Below are positions 1 to 10,274 of a DNA stretch of 64,000 bases, piece after piece; position 1 is the first letter of the stretch, and the number at the start of each line of letters is the position of its first letter. Position numbers and translations under genes: made by a program. The notes under the pieces were generated by a model. That model was not told where the DNA came from. It was given only the letters and a program-made list of their open reading frames with translations, and searched no databases. This stretch comes from Marivivens aquimaris (GTDB taxonomy: Bacteria > Pseudomonadota > Alphaproteobacteria > Rhodobacterales > Rhodobacteraceae). Location of the stretch: the NCBI RefSeq assembly GCF_015220045.1, contig NZ_JADBGB010000003.1, forward strand, positions 62,001 to 126,000, written 5' to 3'.

Positions 1-1365
1 GAGCTGCTTTCTGTCACGGGTCTTGGCGATGCGACCAGGGCACGAGGTATGGACTGGCACCACTTCCCGATCCCCGATCTGGATGTACCAACGCCAAAGG
101 CCAAGGCGCACTGGCGCCAATTGGCGCCCCGCCTTCATAGCATTCTGGAAACTGGCGGCCGTGTGCTGGTCCATTGCCGAGGGGGACTGGGGCGTGCGGG
201 AACCGTTGCAGCCCTTCTGCTGGTTGATCGCGGGCATCCAGCAGGCGAGGCCATGGCCCTCGTCCGTGCCGCGCGGTCAGGAGCCATTGAAACGCCGGTA
301 CAGGAACGCTTTGTTCGCGACTACGCCCGACATGACGGGCTGTCGCTTATCCGACTGCACGCCAGCCTTCTGGGTGGGGCGATCGGCGACAGTTTGGGTG
401 CCGATATCGAATTCCTTTCTCTAACCGAAATTCGCCGTCGTTTTCCGACCGGCATTTCGGAGTTGCCAATACACATGGGGCTGCACGGCGCTATCACAGA
501 TGACACCCAGATGACCCTGTTCACGGTCGAAGGGATCATCCGCGCGCAGGTCCGCGGCATTCTCAAGGGTATCTGCCACCCGCCGTCCGTGATCCATCAC
601 GCGCTGCTGCGTTGGTTCAAAACCCAAGGTGGCAAACCGCAGGTTCAGACTGATGATGTGGGACTGGTCAACGACCCGCGCCTACGGGTCTGCCGCGCGC
701 CTGGCAATACCTGCCTGTCATCCTTGGCAGCGAGCGCGCATTTTGGGGACCCTGCGCGAAACAACAGCAAAGGATGCGGCACCATTATGCGTGTGGCCCC
801 GATCGGCTTGATGTTCCCCCGCGAACAGGTCCGTGCGATGGCTATCGAGACATCTGCTCTGACGCATGGCCACCCAACCGGCCAGCTTGCAGCTGCAGCC
901 TGGGCGGAAATGCTTGCCGATGTCACGGCAGGTGCCGACCTTGAGGAGAGTGCGACCCGGACTGCAGAAACCTATGCGCGACTGACCGAGGGCGAAGAGA
1001 CTGCGCGGGCAATCCAGGCTGCGCTCCGCGCGCCGCGGGACGGTTCGGGAGAAACCGTTGAATCTCTCGGTGGCGGCTGGATCGCCGAGGAAGCGCTGTC
1101 CATCGCGCTTTATGCCTGCCTTGCTGGAGGCTCTTTCGAAGAGGCTCTACTGATTGCGGCTACCCATGGTGGAGACAGCGATTCAACAGCGGCGGTTGCC
1201 GGGAATATGCTGGGTCTGCTTGATCCTGCAGCTGTGCTTCAACACCGTTGGGCCGAAATCGTTGAAGGGGCAGACATCATCTCGCAGCTGGTACGGGATT
1301 ACAGGGAGCTTTCATCTGACAGTGGTGCGGCGGAGGATCTCTTCGAGGTTTATCCGGGCGGTTAG
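1..1365 (+). CDS. Dual-specificity phosphatase-like / ADP-ribosylglycohydrolase fusion (5' end outside window)
   Basis: The frame is open from base 1, so the gene probably starts before the window; the first ATG inside it is at 49, already within the phosphatase-like fold. That domain carries the cysteine-phosphatase loop HCRGGLGR (bases about 172-195). The rest is an ADP-ribosylglycohydrolase (DraG/ARH family): LLGGAIGDSLGA, the metal-binding TDDTQMTLFT, and the C-terminal GGDSDSTAAVAGNMLG with its paired aspartates. Family members remove ADP-ribose from proteins or nucleic acids using two Mg ions. The phosphatase-type domain suggests a second hydrolytic or binding function, which is inferred. 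It precedes the nuclease/helicase operon by 111 bp on the same strand, so it may serve the same island or be independent. Domain calls are confident; substrate is unknown. Confidence 0.85.
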   Translation, partial: ELLSVTGLGDATRARGMDWHHFPIPDLDVPTPKAKAHWRQLAPRLHSILETGGRVLVHCRGGLGRAGTVAALLLVDRGHPAGEAMALVRAARSGAIETPVQERFVRDYARHDGLSLIRLHASLLGGAIGDSLGADIEFLSLTEIRRRFPTGISELPIHMGLHGAITDDTQMTLFTVEGIIRAQVRGILKGICHPPSVIHHALLRWFKTQGGKPQVQTDDVGLVNDPRLRVCRAPGNTCLSSLAASAHFGDPARNNSKGCGTIMRVAPIGLMFPREQVRAMAIETSALTHGHPTGQLAAAAWAEMLADVTAGADLEESATRTAETYARLTEGEETARAIQAALRAPRDGSGETVESLGGGWIAEEALSIALYACLAGGSFEEALLIAATHGGDSDSTAAVAGNMLGLLDPAAVLQHRWAEIVEGADIISQLVRDYRELSSDSGAAEDLFEVYPGG

Positions 1366-1476
1366 ACACATGGGGAAATATCCGAAATGCATCGATTGAG
1401 AGTTCGAAAGAGAATGACAATAGCCACACAAGCCATTGATTCAAAATAATTTCCCATTACAGTATCAAATTGCACA

Positions 1477-4038
1477 GTGAGCCCGAAATCCATGTTCTAC
1501 CCTTTTCTCGTCGCCGATCCCCGCTCCGGCCTACATTACCGTTTGACCGATACCGGTCTTGCAGAGCTATCACTTGCCCCCAAAGCCCAAGAATGGGTGC
1601 CTGGGCGAGTGATAGCGGAAGAGCCTCACCCGGTGTGGCAAGAGAGCTTGGCCAATGCACCGGTCGAGACAATGTCGGCCGTCAGCGCGGCGTTGGAAGG
1701 TCTGGTGCTGGCCACTGCCGATCTGCGCGTTCCATCAGCGGGCGCGATGGGCGACAGCCGTGCAGGGCGACATCTGGATGCTCTGATCGCACTTTGGCGC
1801 AAGCTGGGTGACGCATTGCCCGAGGGGCTGGCCGCGGTCCGCCATGTTCTGGACCTGCCGCATGGACGGTTTCTTGACCCATTGCCGGTTGTTGAGGGGT
1901 CCCTTGACCCGCATGCACCAGCCGCGATGAAGGCGCTTTATGGAAGACTTAAGGATGAATTCGGGGCTGTGGCTGCACCCGCTGAGGGGCGCGCGGCTCG
2001 TGAATGGGCACGGCTGAACGCTTTGCAGGGCGGGGTAGCCGAGGCAGCAATCGAGGCCGGGCCAAAGGATGACAGCCTCGCCTTTTATGGTTTGCGCGAT
2101 GTGGCTGCCTGCGCTGATTTTGCCGCCGCCCGCGCGCGTGCCCTGATCGAAAGTGGCATCCCGGCACGGGAGATTGCTGTGCTGGCCTCTGGTGACCCAC
2201 GCCAGATCGCGCGTGCATTTGCCGAGCAGGGCGTGCCGATTTCCGGACTTCCCGCCAGCCTGCCAGAGCGCGACATCGTTGGTGAAACAGCACTTCAACT
2301 GGCGTTAGCCAAGCGCACACCCACACCTGCGATGGTCCTTGCAAGTCTCGCATTGTCACCGCTGATGCCATGGTCAGCCCAAACCGGGCGCGACCTTGCC
2401 GAAAGCATTATGAATGGTGACTTTCGCGGCGATGTCCTGTCGCCCACCCAAGCGCACAAAGACCTTTGGACGGACATGCGCGCCTCAGCCGGCAGCCTTG
2501 CGCAACTGCGTTTCCTGATCGACCGTATCTGTGAGCGCATTGCGCAAGGGAACGAGGTTCGAGCCCGTCTGTCGATCCCGCCCGGCGAGGGTAGCCCAGA
2601 CTGGGAAGCTATCCTGCGAGGTATCCAGATTGCATCCCCGTCAAGTCCCGATCCAGAGCGCAACCTTGAAGGTGTAAGCCTCTGGTCCGCGCACGAAACT
2701 CCGTGGCGGCAATGCCGACATCTGATCATCACGGATTTCACTGACGGTCGGTATCCGACCCGGCCTCGCGCCAACCCGCTGTTTCTGGACAGCGAAATCA
2801 CTGCAATTCGAACCACCACCGGTTTGCAGCTTCGCGGGAGGGCAGAGGGTTTGGCTGAAAGCCTCTTCCTCTTTGACCAGCAGCTTCAGGCGGTTGCGGA
2901 GTCTGTGACATTTCTGGTCCCGTGGCGCGATCTGTCGGGCGTGCGGCAGCAACCTTCAGCTGGGCTATCACTGGTCGCACGCGCAATATCGGATGTAGAA
3001 GAAGCTCATGATCTGATCCTCGACCTTTCGCGCCTGCCGCCTGGCGACTGGCCTGTGGCACATCACCGTCTGCCACCGTTGCCGGAATCGGACGAACTCC
3101 CCGAGGCGCTCTCGTTCCCAGGCCTCGACCTGTTGGCGCTCCGTCGCAAAGATGACGGAACAAGCAAACCTCAGTCACCCTCACGGCTGGAAACACTTCT
3201 GGTCAGCCCGCTGGCATGGCTTCTGGACGAGGTTGGCGCGGGCGACATGTCTTGGTCCGCTGAGGAACTCGATGTGATGGCCAAAGGCAACATTGCCCAT
3301 GACGTGTTTGAACATGTGTTCCTGAAGGACCAACCCCTGCCAGAACCTGCGGCACTGACCGCTGCAGTTGCCGAGGCCTATGATCGAGCGCTGACCCGCC
3401 ATGCTGGGTTTCTGCGTAGCGCATCATGGGAAATGGAGCGCAGCGGGCTCGAGCGTGAGATCCTTCAGGCGGCGCTGCGCTGGCGCGAACATCTGCTGGC
3501 GCTTGGCGCAAAAATCATCGGCAACGAGATCTGGCTGGCGGGTGAGGCGCATGGCATCAACCTGCACGGTAAGGCTGATGCGATCCTTGAGTTGCCAGAC
3601 GGTACGCTGCTTGTCGTCGATCACAAGAAAAGCGGCACATCGGCCCGGCGCAGGCGAATGGAGGCCGGGTGGGATCTGCAAGCAGGGCTATACCGAGACA
3701 TGCTCGCCCGTCCTATCCGGCGCGACGGCGACGGGATGGACCCGCTGATTGGCCGACAGGTCGGTATTGCCTATCACCTTATGAATGATGGTGGGCTCTT
3801 AACCTCCGGGCATGTGCCTGCAGAAGGATCTCCCGCCCGCGACATGGGCGACGCCGTCAACGATGCGGCTGTTGCAATGCTTGCTGAACGGCTGGCGCAG
3901 CTAGGGGCCGGCCGGGTGGTGCTGAATACCTCAGCCGATGAGGGCTTTTTCAAGAAAGAAGCAGGATTCACGCCCTATGCGCTGACCGATGGCTCGACCC
4001 TGGTTACCGCGTTCATCCGCCAGATCGAGGAGGTATGA
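1477..4038 (+). CDS. AddB-like PD-(D/E)XK exonuclease
   Basis: An 853-residue protein ending in a RecB-type nuclease domain: GKADAILELPDGTLLVVDHKKSG (around residue 700) gives the catalytic Asp and the D-x-K pair. A central stretch (WSAHETPWRQCRHLIITDFTDGRYP) resembles the inactivated helicase part of AddB, and no Walker A motif was seen at the N-terminus. AddB partners AddA in double-strand-end resection. The stop overlaps the start of the next, AddA-like gene (ATGA), which supports a two-subunit complex. It differs from a housekeeping AddB in its neighbours (DUF6361, PLD, SF2 helicase) and I saw no cysteine set for the AddB iron-sulfur cluster. The GTG at 1477 is the longest start; an ATG at 1492 is possible, and neither has a clear ribosome binding site. 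Confidence 0.75.
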   Translation: MSPKSMFYPFLVADPRSGLHYRLTDTGLAELSLAPKAQEWVPGRVIAEEPHPVWQESLANAPVETMSAVSAALEGLVLATADLRVPSAGAMGDSRAGRHLDALIALWRKLGDALPEGLAAVRHVLDLPHGRFLDPLPVVEGSLDPHAPAAMKALYGRLKDEFGAVAAPAEGRAAREWARLNALQGGVAEAAIEAGPKDDSLAFYGLRDVAACADFAAARARALIESGIPAREIAVLASGDPRQIARAFAEQGVPISGLPASLPERDIVGETALQLALAKRTPTPAMVLASLALSPLMPWSAQTGRDLAESIMNGDFRGDVLSPTQAHKDLWTDMRASAGSLAQLRFLIDRICERIAQGNEVRARLSIPPGEGSPDWEAILRGIQIASPSSPDPERNLEGVSLWSAHETPWRQCRHLIITDFTDGRYPTRPRANPLFLDSEITAIRTTTGLQLRGRAEGLAESLFLFDQQLQAVAESVTFLVPWRDLSGVRQQPSAGLSLVARAISDVEEAHDLILDLSRLPPGDWPVAHHRLPPLPESDELPEALSFPGLDLLALRRKDDGTSKPQSPSRLETLLVSPLAWLLDEVGAGDMSWSAEELDVMAKGNIAHDVFEHVFLKDQPLPEPAALTAAVAEAYDRALTRHAGFLRSASWEMERSGLEREILQAALRWREHLLALGAKIIGNEIWLAGEAHGINLHGKADAILELPDGTLLVVDHKKSGTSARRRRMEAGWDLQAGLYRDMLARPIRRDGDGMDPLIGRQVGIAYHLMNDGGLLTSGHVPAEGSPARDMGDAVNDAAVAMLAERLAQLGAGRVVLNTSADEGFFKKEAGFTPYALTDGSTLVTAFIRQIEEV

Positions 4039-7000
4039 CCATGGACGGAGCAGATTCAGACCGAGGGTTGGTCATCGTTCCCGCCGGCGCGGGCGCGGGA
4101 AAAACCCATCGTATCAAGACCCAGCTTTCTGACTGGGTGAAGCGCAAGATCGTACGACCCGAACGCATCCTTGCGGTGACCTTTACCGAAGCCGCTGCGG
4201 GCGAATTGCGCGAACGTATCCGGGCGGGTCTTCTGGCGGACGGGCTGGTCACCGAGGCTATGGCCGTGGAGCGCGCATATGTCTCTACCATCCATGGCTT
4301 GGGCCTGCGTTTATTGACGGAACATGCGCTGGCAGCAGGTGCATCGCTGCAACCCCGTCACCTTGGCGATGCTGAACGCGAGCTGCTGATCCGGCAGGCG
4401 CTGGCCCATGCGAAATCGCTTGATCCTATCAAGGCTGAACCCGAGCGGTTCGGATATCAGCCCAACTGGCAAAAAGGCGAAACGGTCGAAGATTCACTAC
4501 GGGGCCGGGTTCTGTCGATGATCGACCTGTTACGGGGGCTCGGCGACAAAGGCCGTGATCCCGGGCTGATCGCACCCGCATTAACGCGGCTCGATGAAAT
4601 TTACGGCAAGGTGATCGCAGACCCCACAGCCGCCCGTGATGCGTTGGCGAAGGCGGTTGCTACCATGCTCACGGCCTTTCCGGTCGGTGGCATGGACGGC
4701 GTCACAGCCAAGGGCCCCCGCGAGACGCTGGAAAACAATCTGGCCCTGTTTCGCCGTGTCGAACGTGATCCGGCGATGCTGGATCGGGACTGGAGCCTTT
4801 GGCAGTCCCTGCGCAGTCTCTTCACTTCGAACAGCCGTACGAAAACGCCAGAGGGCTACGATGACCTTGCTCTTGCGATCATGCAGGCTGCCGAGGTGCT
4901 GCCTTCACATCCCGGCCCATTGGCCGATGCGAAGCTGCACTTTCAGTGCCTGATCGCCTGTGCGCAGGAAGTGATGGAAGCTTATGAGACACGCAAAAAG
5001 GCGCTTGGGCTGATTGACTATGCCGACATGATTGCAGGCGCCGAGCGGCTATTGCGGACCGATCCGACAGTGCGACAGGCCGTGCTGGATGAAATCGACT
5101 GCGTCATCATCGACGAATTCCAGGACACCAACCCGGTGCAATTCGCGCTGCTCTGGCAGCTCGGTGCCCGCGCGCCGCGCACCCTGCTGGTGGGGGATGT
5201 CAAACAGTCGATCATGGGTTTTCAGGGCGCTGATCCGCGCCTGTCTCAGGCGCTGGCGGCGGCCAACCCCGATGCGACGCAGCCCCTTGACCGCAATTGG
5301 CGGTCTACACCGGCGGTGATGGACTTCGTCAATGCTATGGGCGCCGGGCTGTTTGGCGCAGGCTACAACCCGTTAGCCCCGACGCGTGATCCTGTGTCCG
5401 GTCCTGCCTTAGAGGTTTTGAACATCGTCAAAGGCCGCGGGGTAAGAAAGTATTCGAAGCCGCAAGAGCATGTTGCAGAGCGCATCGCCCAGATTTTGCA
5501 GGTGGGGGAAACGATCACCGACCGGCAGAGCAAGACCCGGAGGAATGTGCGCCCCTCTGACATCGCTCTTCTGGTCTGCCGGCACGCGACCGCAGCCCGC
5601 TATGCCGAGGAATTGCGCGCTCGCGGCGTACCTGTCCGCATTGCCGAGGATGGCTGGGCGACAAGCCCGGTTGTTCAGGCGGCTCGCGCGGCGCTCAGCT
5701 ATGCCGCGAACCCTAGCGATACGAATGCCGCGCTGGTCCTGCGCACCCTCGGCCCCGATCCGCTCAGCCTACAAGCCGCCATGCAAGCGCAGATCCAAGG
5801 GCGGTTGGAGGATGATCCGGTCCTCCTGCGCCTGGCGGCGCTGTCGGACCGCCTTGCTCGCTTGCCGATTTCCGATGCAGTGGACCTGGTGATCAATGCT
5901 TCTGGGCTGCGTATCTGGGCTGACCGTCAGCCCGACCCAGCACAGGCGCGTGCAGACCTTCTGCGGCTTGAAGCCGAAGCAAACGACTTCGAATCCGCGC
6001 ACCGTGATCTCAAGGCGGCAGCCGGTTTCCATGGCGAAAGCGCCAAGGTGTTTCTTGGCTGGCTGGATGCCCGCGCCAGCGAGCGCGATTTCGACCGCCG
6101 TCCCGACCCCGCCGCCAACAGCGCCGAGGCGGTCGAGATCGTCACATGGCACGCCAGCAAGGGGCGTGAATGGCCGATCACCGTGGTTGCGGAATTCGAC
6201 CACGGTATCGAAGACTGGCCGGGCAGCACCGCGACCCGGTTCACCGCGCTTCACGAGATCGACGATATGGACGCCGTGCTGGCCTCGGCCGCACTGATCC
6301 ACACGTCAGGATTTGCCGCCCCGGAGGCCGAGCGGCGGTTCATTGAGGATCGGCGCCCGGATTTCGAGGCAAATGCGAAGAACCTTCTTTACGTCGCCAT
6401 GACCCGAGCACGGGATCGGCTGGTGTTGGAGTGGCCAGGCTTCCTAAAAGAACGTGATGAGGAAGCTCCGGAAGCCAAGTGCCTGTTCCATGTTTTCACG
6501 GATGCCTGCGCGCCGCAGATCGGTGGTGATACACTGCGCATCGGCGGGATTGAGTGTCCGGCCATCATCAGGCAGTTGCCCGAACACGCGGGCTTCACCG
6601 CGTATTCGGAGGCCGAGAACACGGATACACCACGGCTCGGCCGCGATACCCCCTTGCCTGCTGTGGACTTGACCCCTTGGAGGTTGCAGCCATCGCAAGC
6701 TACCACGGCCCTGTCTGCACCAGAAAGCCAGGGTATCAAATTGGGAACACCATGGTCCCGTACAGTTAGTGACGCGGCCCGTGGGACAGCGATCCATCTT
6801 GCCTTGCGTACTTGCCTGACGCGGCCTGATCTTTCTGAATCCCTGCCCGCGGCTACCGGGTTGGACGATACAACTCTGGAACTGGTCGCGGAGCGGGCGA
6901 CAGTGCTGAACGCCTGGCTTGCGGCCGATGGCTACACCGATCTACTTTGTGAAATCCCTCTTCTAGGACGTACTAAAGAGGGTGCGGAAATTCCCGGAAT

Positions 7001-7241
7001 GATCGACCTGCTGGCAGTTGGGCCGAAGGGATGCCTGTTGATCGATCACAAGACCGGCGGTGCAGGTGAGGGTTTTGGACTCTACTGGCCACAGCTCTCC
7101 AGCTACGCCGCACTGGTGGAAAGACTTTTCCCGCAGCATCCGCTTCAAGGAGTGGCTGCGTTCTGGGTTGACCATGGGCTATTGGAATTGGCCAAGCCAC
7201 AATATCTCGGGGAGGAATCTGACCTCACCGTATCCTGTTAA
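4035..7241 (+). CDS. AddA-like UvrD/RecB helicase-nuclease
   Basis: 1068 residues with the SF1A helicase set in order: Walker A AGAGAGKTH near residue 17, DEFQDTNPVQF (Walker B, about 360), GDVKQSIMGFQGADP, LDRNWRSTP, VEIVTWHASKGREWP and LLYVAMTRARDRL. A C-terminal PD-(D/E)XK nuclease follows, GMIDLLAVGPKGCLLIDHKTGG at about 990. This is the architecture of AddA: ATP-driven unwinding joined to strand cleavage. It overlaps the AddB-like gene by 4 bp and lies 14 bp before the DUF6361 gene. Whether the pair does recombinational repair, as in the chromosomal AddAB complex, or degrades foreign DNA is not decided by sequence; the neighbours favour the second, which is inference. The family call is strong. 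Confidence 0.85.
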   Translation: MTMDGADSDRGLVIVPAGAGAGKTHRIKTQLSDWVKRKIVRPERILAVTFTEAAAGELRERIRAGLLADGLVTEAMAVERAYVSTIHGLGLRLLTEHALAAGASLQPRHLGDAERELLIRQALAHAKSLDPIKAEPERFGYQPNWQKGETVEDSLRGRVLSMIDLLRGLGDKGRDPGLIAPALTRLDEIYGKVIADPTAARDALAKAVATMLTAFPVGGMDGVTAKGPRETLENNLALFRRVERDPAMLDRDWSLWQSLRSLFTSNSRTKTPEGYDDLALAIMQAAEVLPSHPGPLADAKLHFQCLIACAQEVMEAYETRKKALGLIDYADMIAGAERLLRTDPTVRQAVLDEIDCVIIDEFQDTNPVQFALLWQLGARAPRTLLVGDVKQSIMGFQGADPRLSQALAAANPDATQPLDRNWRSTPAVMDFVNAMGAGLFGAGYNPLAPTRDPVSGPALEVLNIVKGRGVRKYSKPQEHVAERIAQILQVGETITDRQSKTRRNVRPSDIALLVCRHATAARYAEELRARGVPVRIAEDGWATSPVVQAARAALSYAANPSDTNAALVLRTLGPDPLSLQAAMQAQIQGRLEDDPVLLRLAALSDRLARLPISDAVDLVINASGLRIWADRQPDPAQARADLLRLEAEANDFESAHRDLKAAAGFHGESAKVFLGWLDARASERDFDRRPDPAANSAEAVEIVTWHASKGREWPITVVAEFDHGIEDWPGSTATRFTALHEIDDMDAVLASAALIHTSGFAAPEAERRFIEDRRPDFEANAKNLLYVAMTRARDRLVLEWPGFLKERDEEAPEAKCLFHVFTDACAPQIGGDTLRIGGIECPAIIRQLPEHAGFTAYSEAENTDTPRLGRDTPLPAVDLTPWRLQPSQATTALSAPESQGIKLGTPWSRTVSDAARGTAIHLALRTCLTRPDLSESLPAATGLDDTTLELVAERATVLNAWLAADGYTDLLCEIPLLGRTKEGAEIPGMIDLLAVGPKGCLLIDHKTGGAGEGFGLYWPQLSSYAALVERLFPQHPLQGVAAFWVDHGLLELAKPQYLGEESDLTVSC

Positions 7242-7255
7242 TACGTGAGTAGCCG

Positions 7256-8422
7256 ATGTCCTACCTTGCCTGGATCGATTTTGACCCTGAAGAACGGCGT
7301 AGAGCTCAAACCCTCATAGATCTGTTCAAGCAGCCCGAAGCACGTGATGAGCTTGGTCTGGGTACGATCCGCGACGGGCTGGCTGATCTCCTCTTTCCGG
7401 GCACCAGCACTATTCAAACACGGATACGCTACATGCTGTTCGTTCCTTGGATCTATCGGGAAGCACAGCAGCGAAGGGCAAGTCAAGCAGAGCGGACGAT
7501 GATCGCTCGTGAGCTCGAGTTCGAACTGAGCGAAGCGCTTCTGCGCGGCGGAGAGCGCGAAGATGTGATCGGCCGCCTCGCTGGACGGAGCCTAAAGAGG
7601 CTCCCGTCGAGCGTCTATTGGGCTGGCATTTATACGTTAGGCATCCGCACATTAGCGGGTAATCAGGCGACATTCTTGTCCTATGGGAGCGAGAGTCTAA
7701 AGGATCATGACCTCAGATTATGGTGCACAAGTCTCCCCGATGTGCCCGAAAAGCTGTTCGAGCAAGTGAACTTTAAACTTTTGCCCAAAGAGGCAGATTT
7801 CCTGCGTGATCGCATTGCTGCTAGTGCCAAAACAAGCTTGCTGAACGAACTGGCCTCGAAACAGAAAAAATTCAGCGAGGATTGGGCTTGGCAAGTCCAC
7901 GAGGACTCGGTCTCCGACCGGAATCGATCCATTATCCGTCATGCGGAGCGCTTTTCGGGTGTGATGCACGGCGCAAGCATCCTCTACAATCTGCTGCTTG
8001 CATTGCGAGCGGCGGAGCGCCCTAATGCCAAGGCGCATGGCGAAGCAGCCACATTGGTCGAAGAATACCGACAATCGCTTGAGACGTGGCGCGGAGAGCT
8101 TAAGCATCTCGCGCTTCAAAGTTGGGACTTGGACGACCTTTTCCAGATCGTTGGAACGACTAGTCACAACCTTACCCAGTCCTCTCGGGATTTCGTTCGA
8201 ACTTGGCTCGAAATTACGCTTCAAAGCAACAAGTCACTGGAGAGAGACCAAGAAGCCATCGATCTTCTGAGGCAGCGCGAACAGACGTTGAAGCGCATGA
8301 AGGCCCGGTTACTTCACGATGCACCCCTAGAACGCTGGTCAGGCGCTTCAGGTCTCGCACGGCTGGATTTCCGCTGGGCAGTTGCGCGCCGCTACCTAGG
8401 GGAGCTTGTAGATGTCGGCTGA
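7256..8422 (+). CDS. DUF6361 family protein of unknown function
   Basis: 388 residues; the N-terminus MSYLAWIDFDPEERRRAQTLIDLFKQPEARDELGLGTIRDGLADLLFPG with the following IQTRIRYMLFVPWIY matches what I recall of the DUF6361 family. No catalytic motif, membrane segment or signal peptide could be seen; it is a soluble, charged and probably mostly helical protein. It sits 14 bp after the AddA-like gene, and its TGA overlaps the start of the PLD gene, so it is translated as part of the same operon. My recollection is that this family often occurs beside PLD-family nucleases and large helicases in putative restriction-like loci, but no function can be assigned from sequence. Boundaries are confident, family assignment moderately so. 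Confidence 0.7.
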   Translation: MSYLAWIDFDPEERRRAQTLIDLFKQPEARDELGLGTIRDGLADLLFPGTSTIQTRIRYMLFVPWIYREAQQRRASQAERTMIARELEFELSEALLRGGEREDVIGRLAGRSLKRLPSSVYWAGIYTLGIRTLAGNQATFLSYGSESLKDHDLRLWCTSLPDVPEKLFEQVNFKLLPKEADFLRDRIAASAKTSLLNELASKQKKFSEDWAWQVHEDSVSDRNRSIIRHAERFSGVMHGASILYNLLLALRAAERPNAKAHGEAATLVEEYRQSLETWRGELKHLALQSWDLDDLFQIVGTTSHNLTQSSRDFVRTWLEITLQSNKSLERDQEAIDLLRQREQTLKRMKARLLHDAPLERWSGASGLARLDFRWAVARRYLGELVDVG

Positions 8423-10274
8423 CTCGCCATTCGACCCTGAGAACCGTGAACTCTATACTGCGCTCGTGCGTGCACCGGATGGCTACAGCTTCGGGCATGC
8501 CATTGCCACTACGTACTCGCTCGATTTTGAGACGGCGCTTGCCATTCCGATTAGCATCGTGTTCCGCGATGCGGAGAACAGAGACGAAATGATGCGAAGC
8601 CCTCTTGCGTTGCTGCAGAGTGTTGAGCGCTTGGCCGACCGCATCGCCGTCTACTGCGATCGAGGCCGCATCAAGGAGGCTAATCCGAATACTGCGAGGC
8701 TGATGGCACTCTACGAGAAGACCATTGTGGAGGTCGCGGCCCCGGGAGGAGGTGCATTCCATCCAAAGCTGTGGTGCATTCGTTTTGAGCCCCAAAAGAA
8801 GTCCGATCCTGTTCGAATCAGAGTGGCCATACTTTCAAGGAATCTCACCAATGATCGTTGCTGGGACCTCGCATTGGCTCTCGATGGTGCCGTACACGAT
8901 GAAGAGAATAATGATAACCGCGCACTGACAAAGTTGCTGCGCGCCCTACCAAGGCTAACGAATCCAGCCACCCGGCCTGCACCTCCGAAATTCTTGCCTT
9001 CGCTAATCTCGGATTTGGAACGAACTTGGTGGGAGGGTCTCCCTGCGGGTGCAACAAAGGTCAGCTTTGCGGTCAATGGCCTTGATGGTGACGGCTGGGT
9101 ACTTCCCCACGGCGAAAAGCTAGCGGTTCTTTCTCCCTTTGTCACCGCTCCCGTGCTCGAAAGGTTCGCCAAGGGATACGGATCGAGAGAGAATCGCCAA
9201 CTCATCTCGCGGGCAGAGGAACTCGACGGCATAGATCCGGAAGTGCGAGAGCGTTTCTCAATCTCAACGCTCGATGAGCGTGCAACTGAGTATGAAGCCG
9301 AAGCGACGGATGGGCCGAAGTCGTCAGATCTCGAAGGTCTTCATGCAAAAGCCTACCTCGTGGAACGAGGATCCCGGCTTCAGATCCACCTCGGTTCGGC
9401 AAATGCTACCACGGCTGCGACGATTCCAACCAAGGGGGGGAAGACGCAAAATGTCGAGGTGATGGCAACATTGGACGGCCCGAAGACGCGCATGGGTACA
9501 ATCGACGATGCCCTTTTCTCCGAAGCGTTTCAGAGGTTGCTTGCGATTTACACGCCGAGCGATCCACCGATCCTGGACGAGGCCGTAAAGGCGGAAAAGA
9601 AGCTGGAGGAAATAAGGGCGTGCATCTCGGCGCTGCCACTTGATCTCTGTTGTTCTGAAGTGGACGACCTGATCCAACTTGAGCTGCAACTGGCCACCAA
9701 AGACAAGCGCGTTTTGCTGCCGGATGGCGTCAGATGTTTTGTTAGGGCCATCACAATTCCTAATGAACAGGGATACGATGCGAGCAGATTGCTGTCTGGC
9801 TCTGATACGGTGCTTGCATTGGGTGCTGTACCTCTTGGCGATGTTACACGCTGGCTCGGAATTCGACTGCTCCATGAGAAGACGAAGGTGGAACTGACGT
9901 TCACACTTGGAGCGCGCTTGGTCGGCGTTCCAGAGGGCCGTGACGCAGCCGTTCTTCGTGCCCACATCGCGAACGTCGGCAACTTCCTACGCTATCTCAG
10001 TCTGCTGCTCGGCACGCTTGGTGAGGGAAGCTTTCTGGAAAGCGATACGGGTGGCGAAGGTCAGTGGCTTCGCAGCTTGGGCGATGGAACCACTTCGCTT
10101 CTCGAGCCGATGGTGCGAGCGCTGCATCTGGAAAGTGGCGAGCTAGACGAGATCGGCCGCCTGATCGAGCGGCTCGATGACCCGGCCGGTAACGAAACCA
10201 TTGTTCCAAAGGATTTTCTCGCGCTGTGGAAAAGCTTCGAGCCTCTAATAACGAGAAAGAGGGGACGCAGGTGA
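8412..10274 (+). CDS. Phospholipase D-family (HKD) nuclease
   Basis: 620 residues. The clearest HKD signature is GLHAKAYLVERGSRLQIHLGSANATTAA around residues 310-335 (H-x-K-x4, then GSAN). An N-terminal half-site, FHPKLWCIRFEP followed about 20 residues later by ILSRNLTNDRCWD (residues about 115-155), supports a two-half PLD fold. In prokaryotic defence loci such proteins (for example DrmC of DISARM, or PLD endonucleases of the BfiI kind) act as nucleases. The start overlaps the DUF6361 stop by 11 bp, and the stop overlaps the helicase start (GTGA), so the three genes are translationally coupled. A role in DNA cleavage is inferred from fold and context; a lipid substrate is unlikely because no signal peptide or membrane segment is present. 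Confidence 0.8.
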   Translation: MSADSPFDPENRELYTALVRAPDGYSFGHAIATTYSLDFETALAIPISIVFRDAENRDEMMRSPLALLQSVERLADRIAVYCDRGRIKEANPNTARLMALYEKTIVEVAAPGGGAFHPKLWCIRFEPQKKSDPVRIRVAILSRNLTNDRCWDLALALDGAVHDEENNDNRALTKLLRALPRLTNPATRPAPPKFLPSLISDLERTWWEGLPAGATKVSFAVNGLDGDGWVLPHGEKLAVLSPFVTAPVLERFAKGYGSRENRQLISRAEELDGIDPEVRERFSISTLDERATEYEAEATDGPKSSDLEGLHAKAYLVERGSRLQIHLGSANATTAATIPTKGGKTQNVEVMATLDGPKTRMGTIDDALFSEAFQRLLAIYTPSDPPILDEAVKAEKKLEEIRACISALPLDLCCSEVDDLIQLELQLATKDKRVLLPDGVRCFVRAITIPNEQGYDASRLLSGSDTVLALGAVPLGDVTRWLGIRLLHEKTKVELTFTLGARLVGVPEGRDAAVLRAHIANVGNFLRYLSLLLGTLGEGSFLESDTGGEGQWLRSLGDGTTSLLEPMVRALHLESGELDEIGRLIERLDDPAGNETIVPKDFLALWKSFEPLITRKRGRR

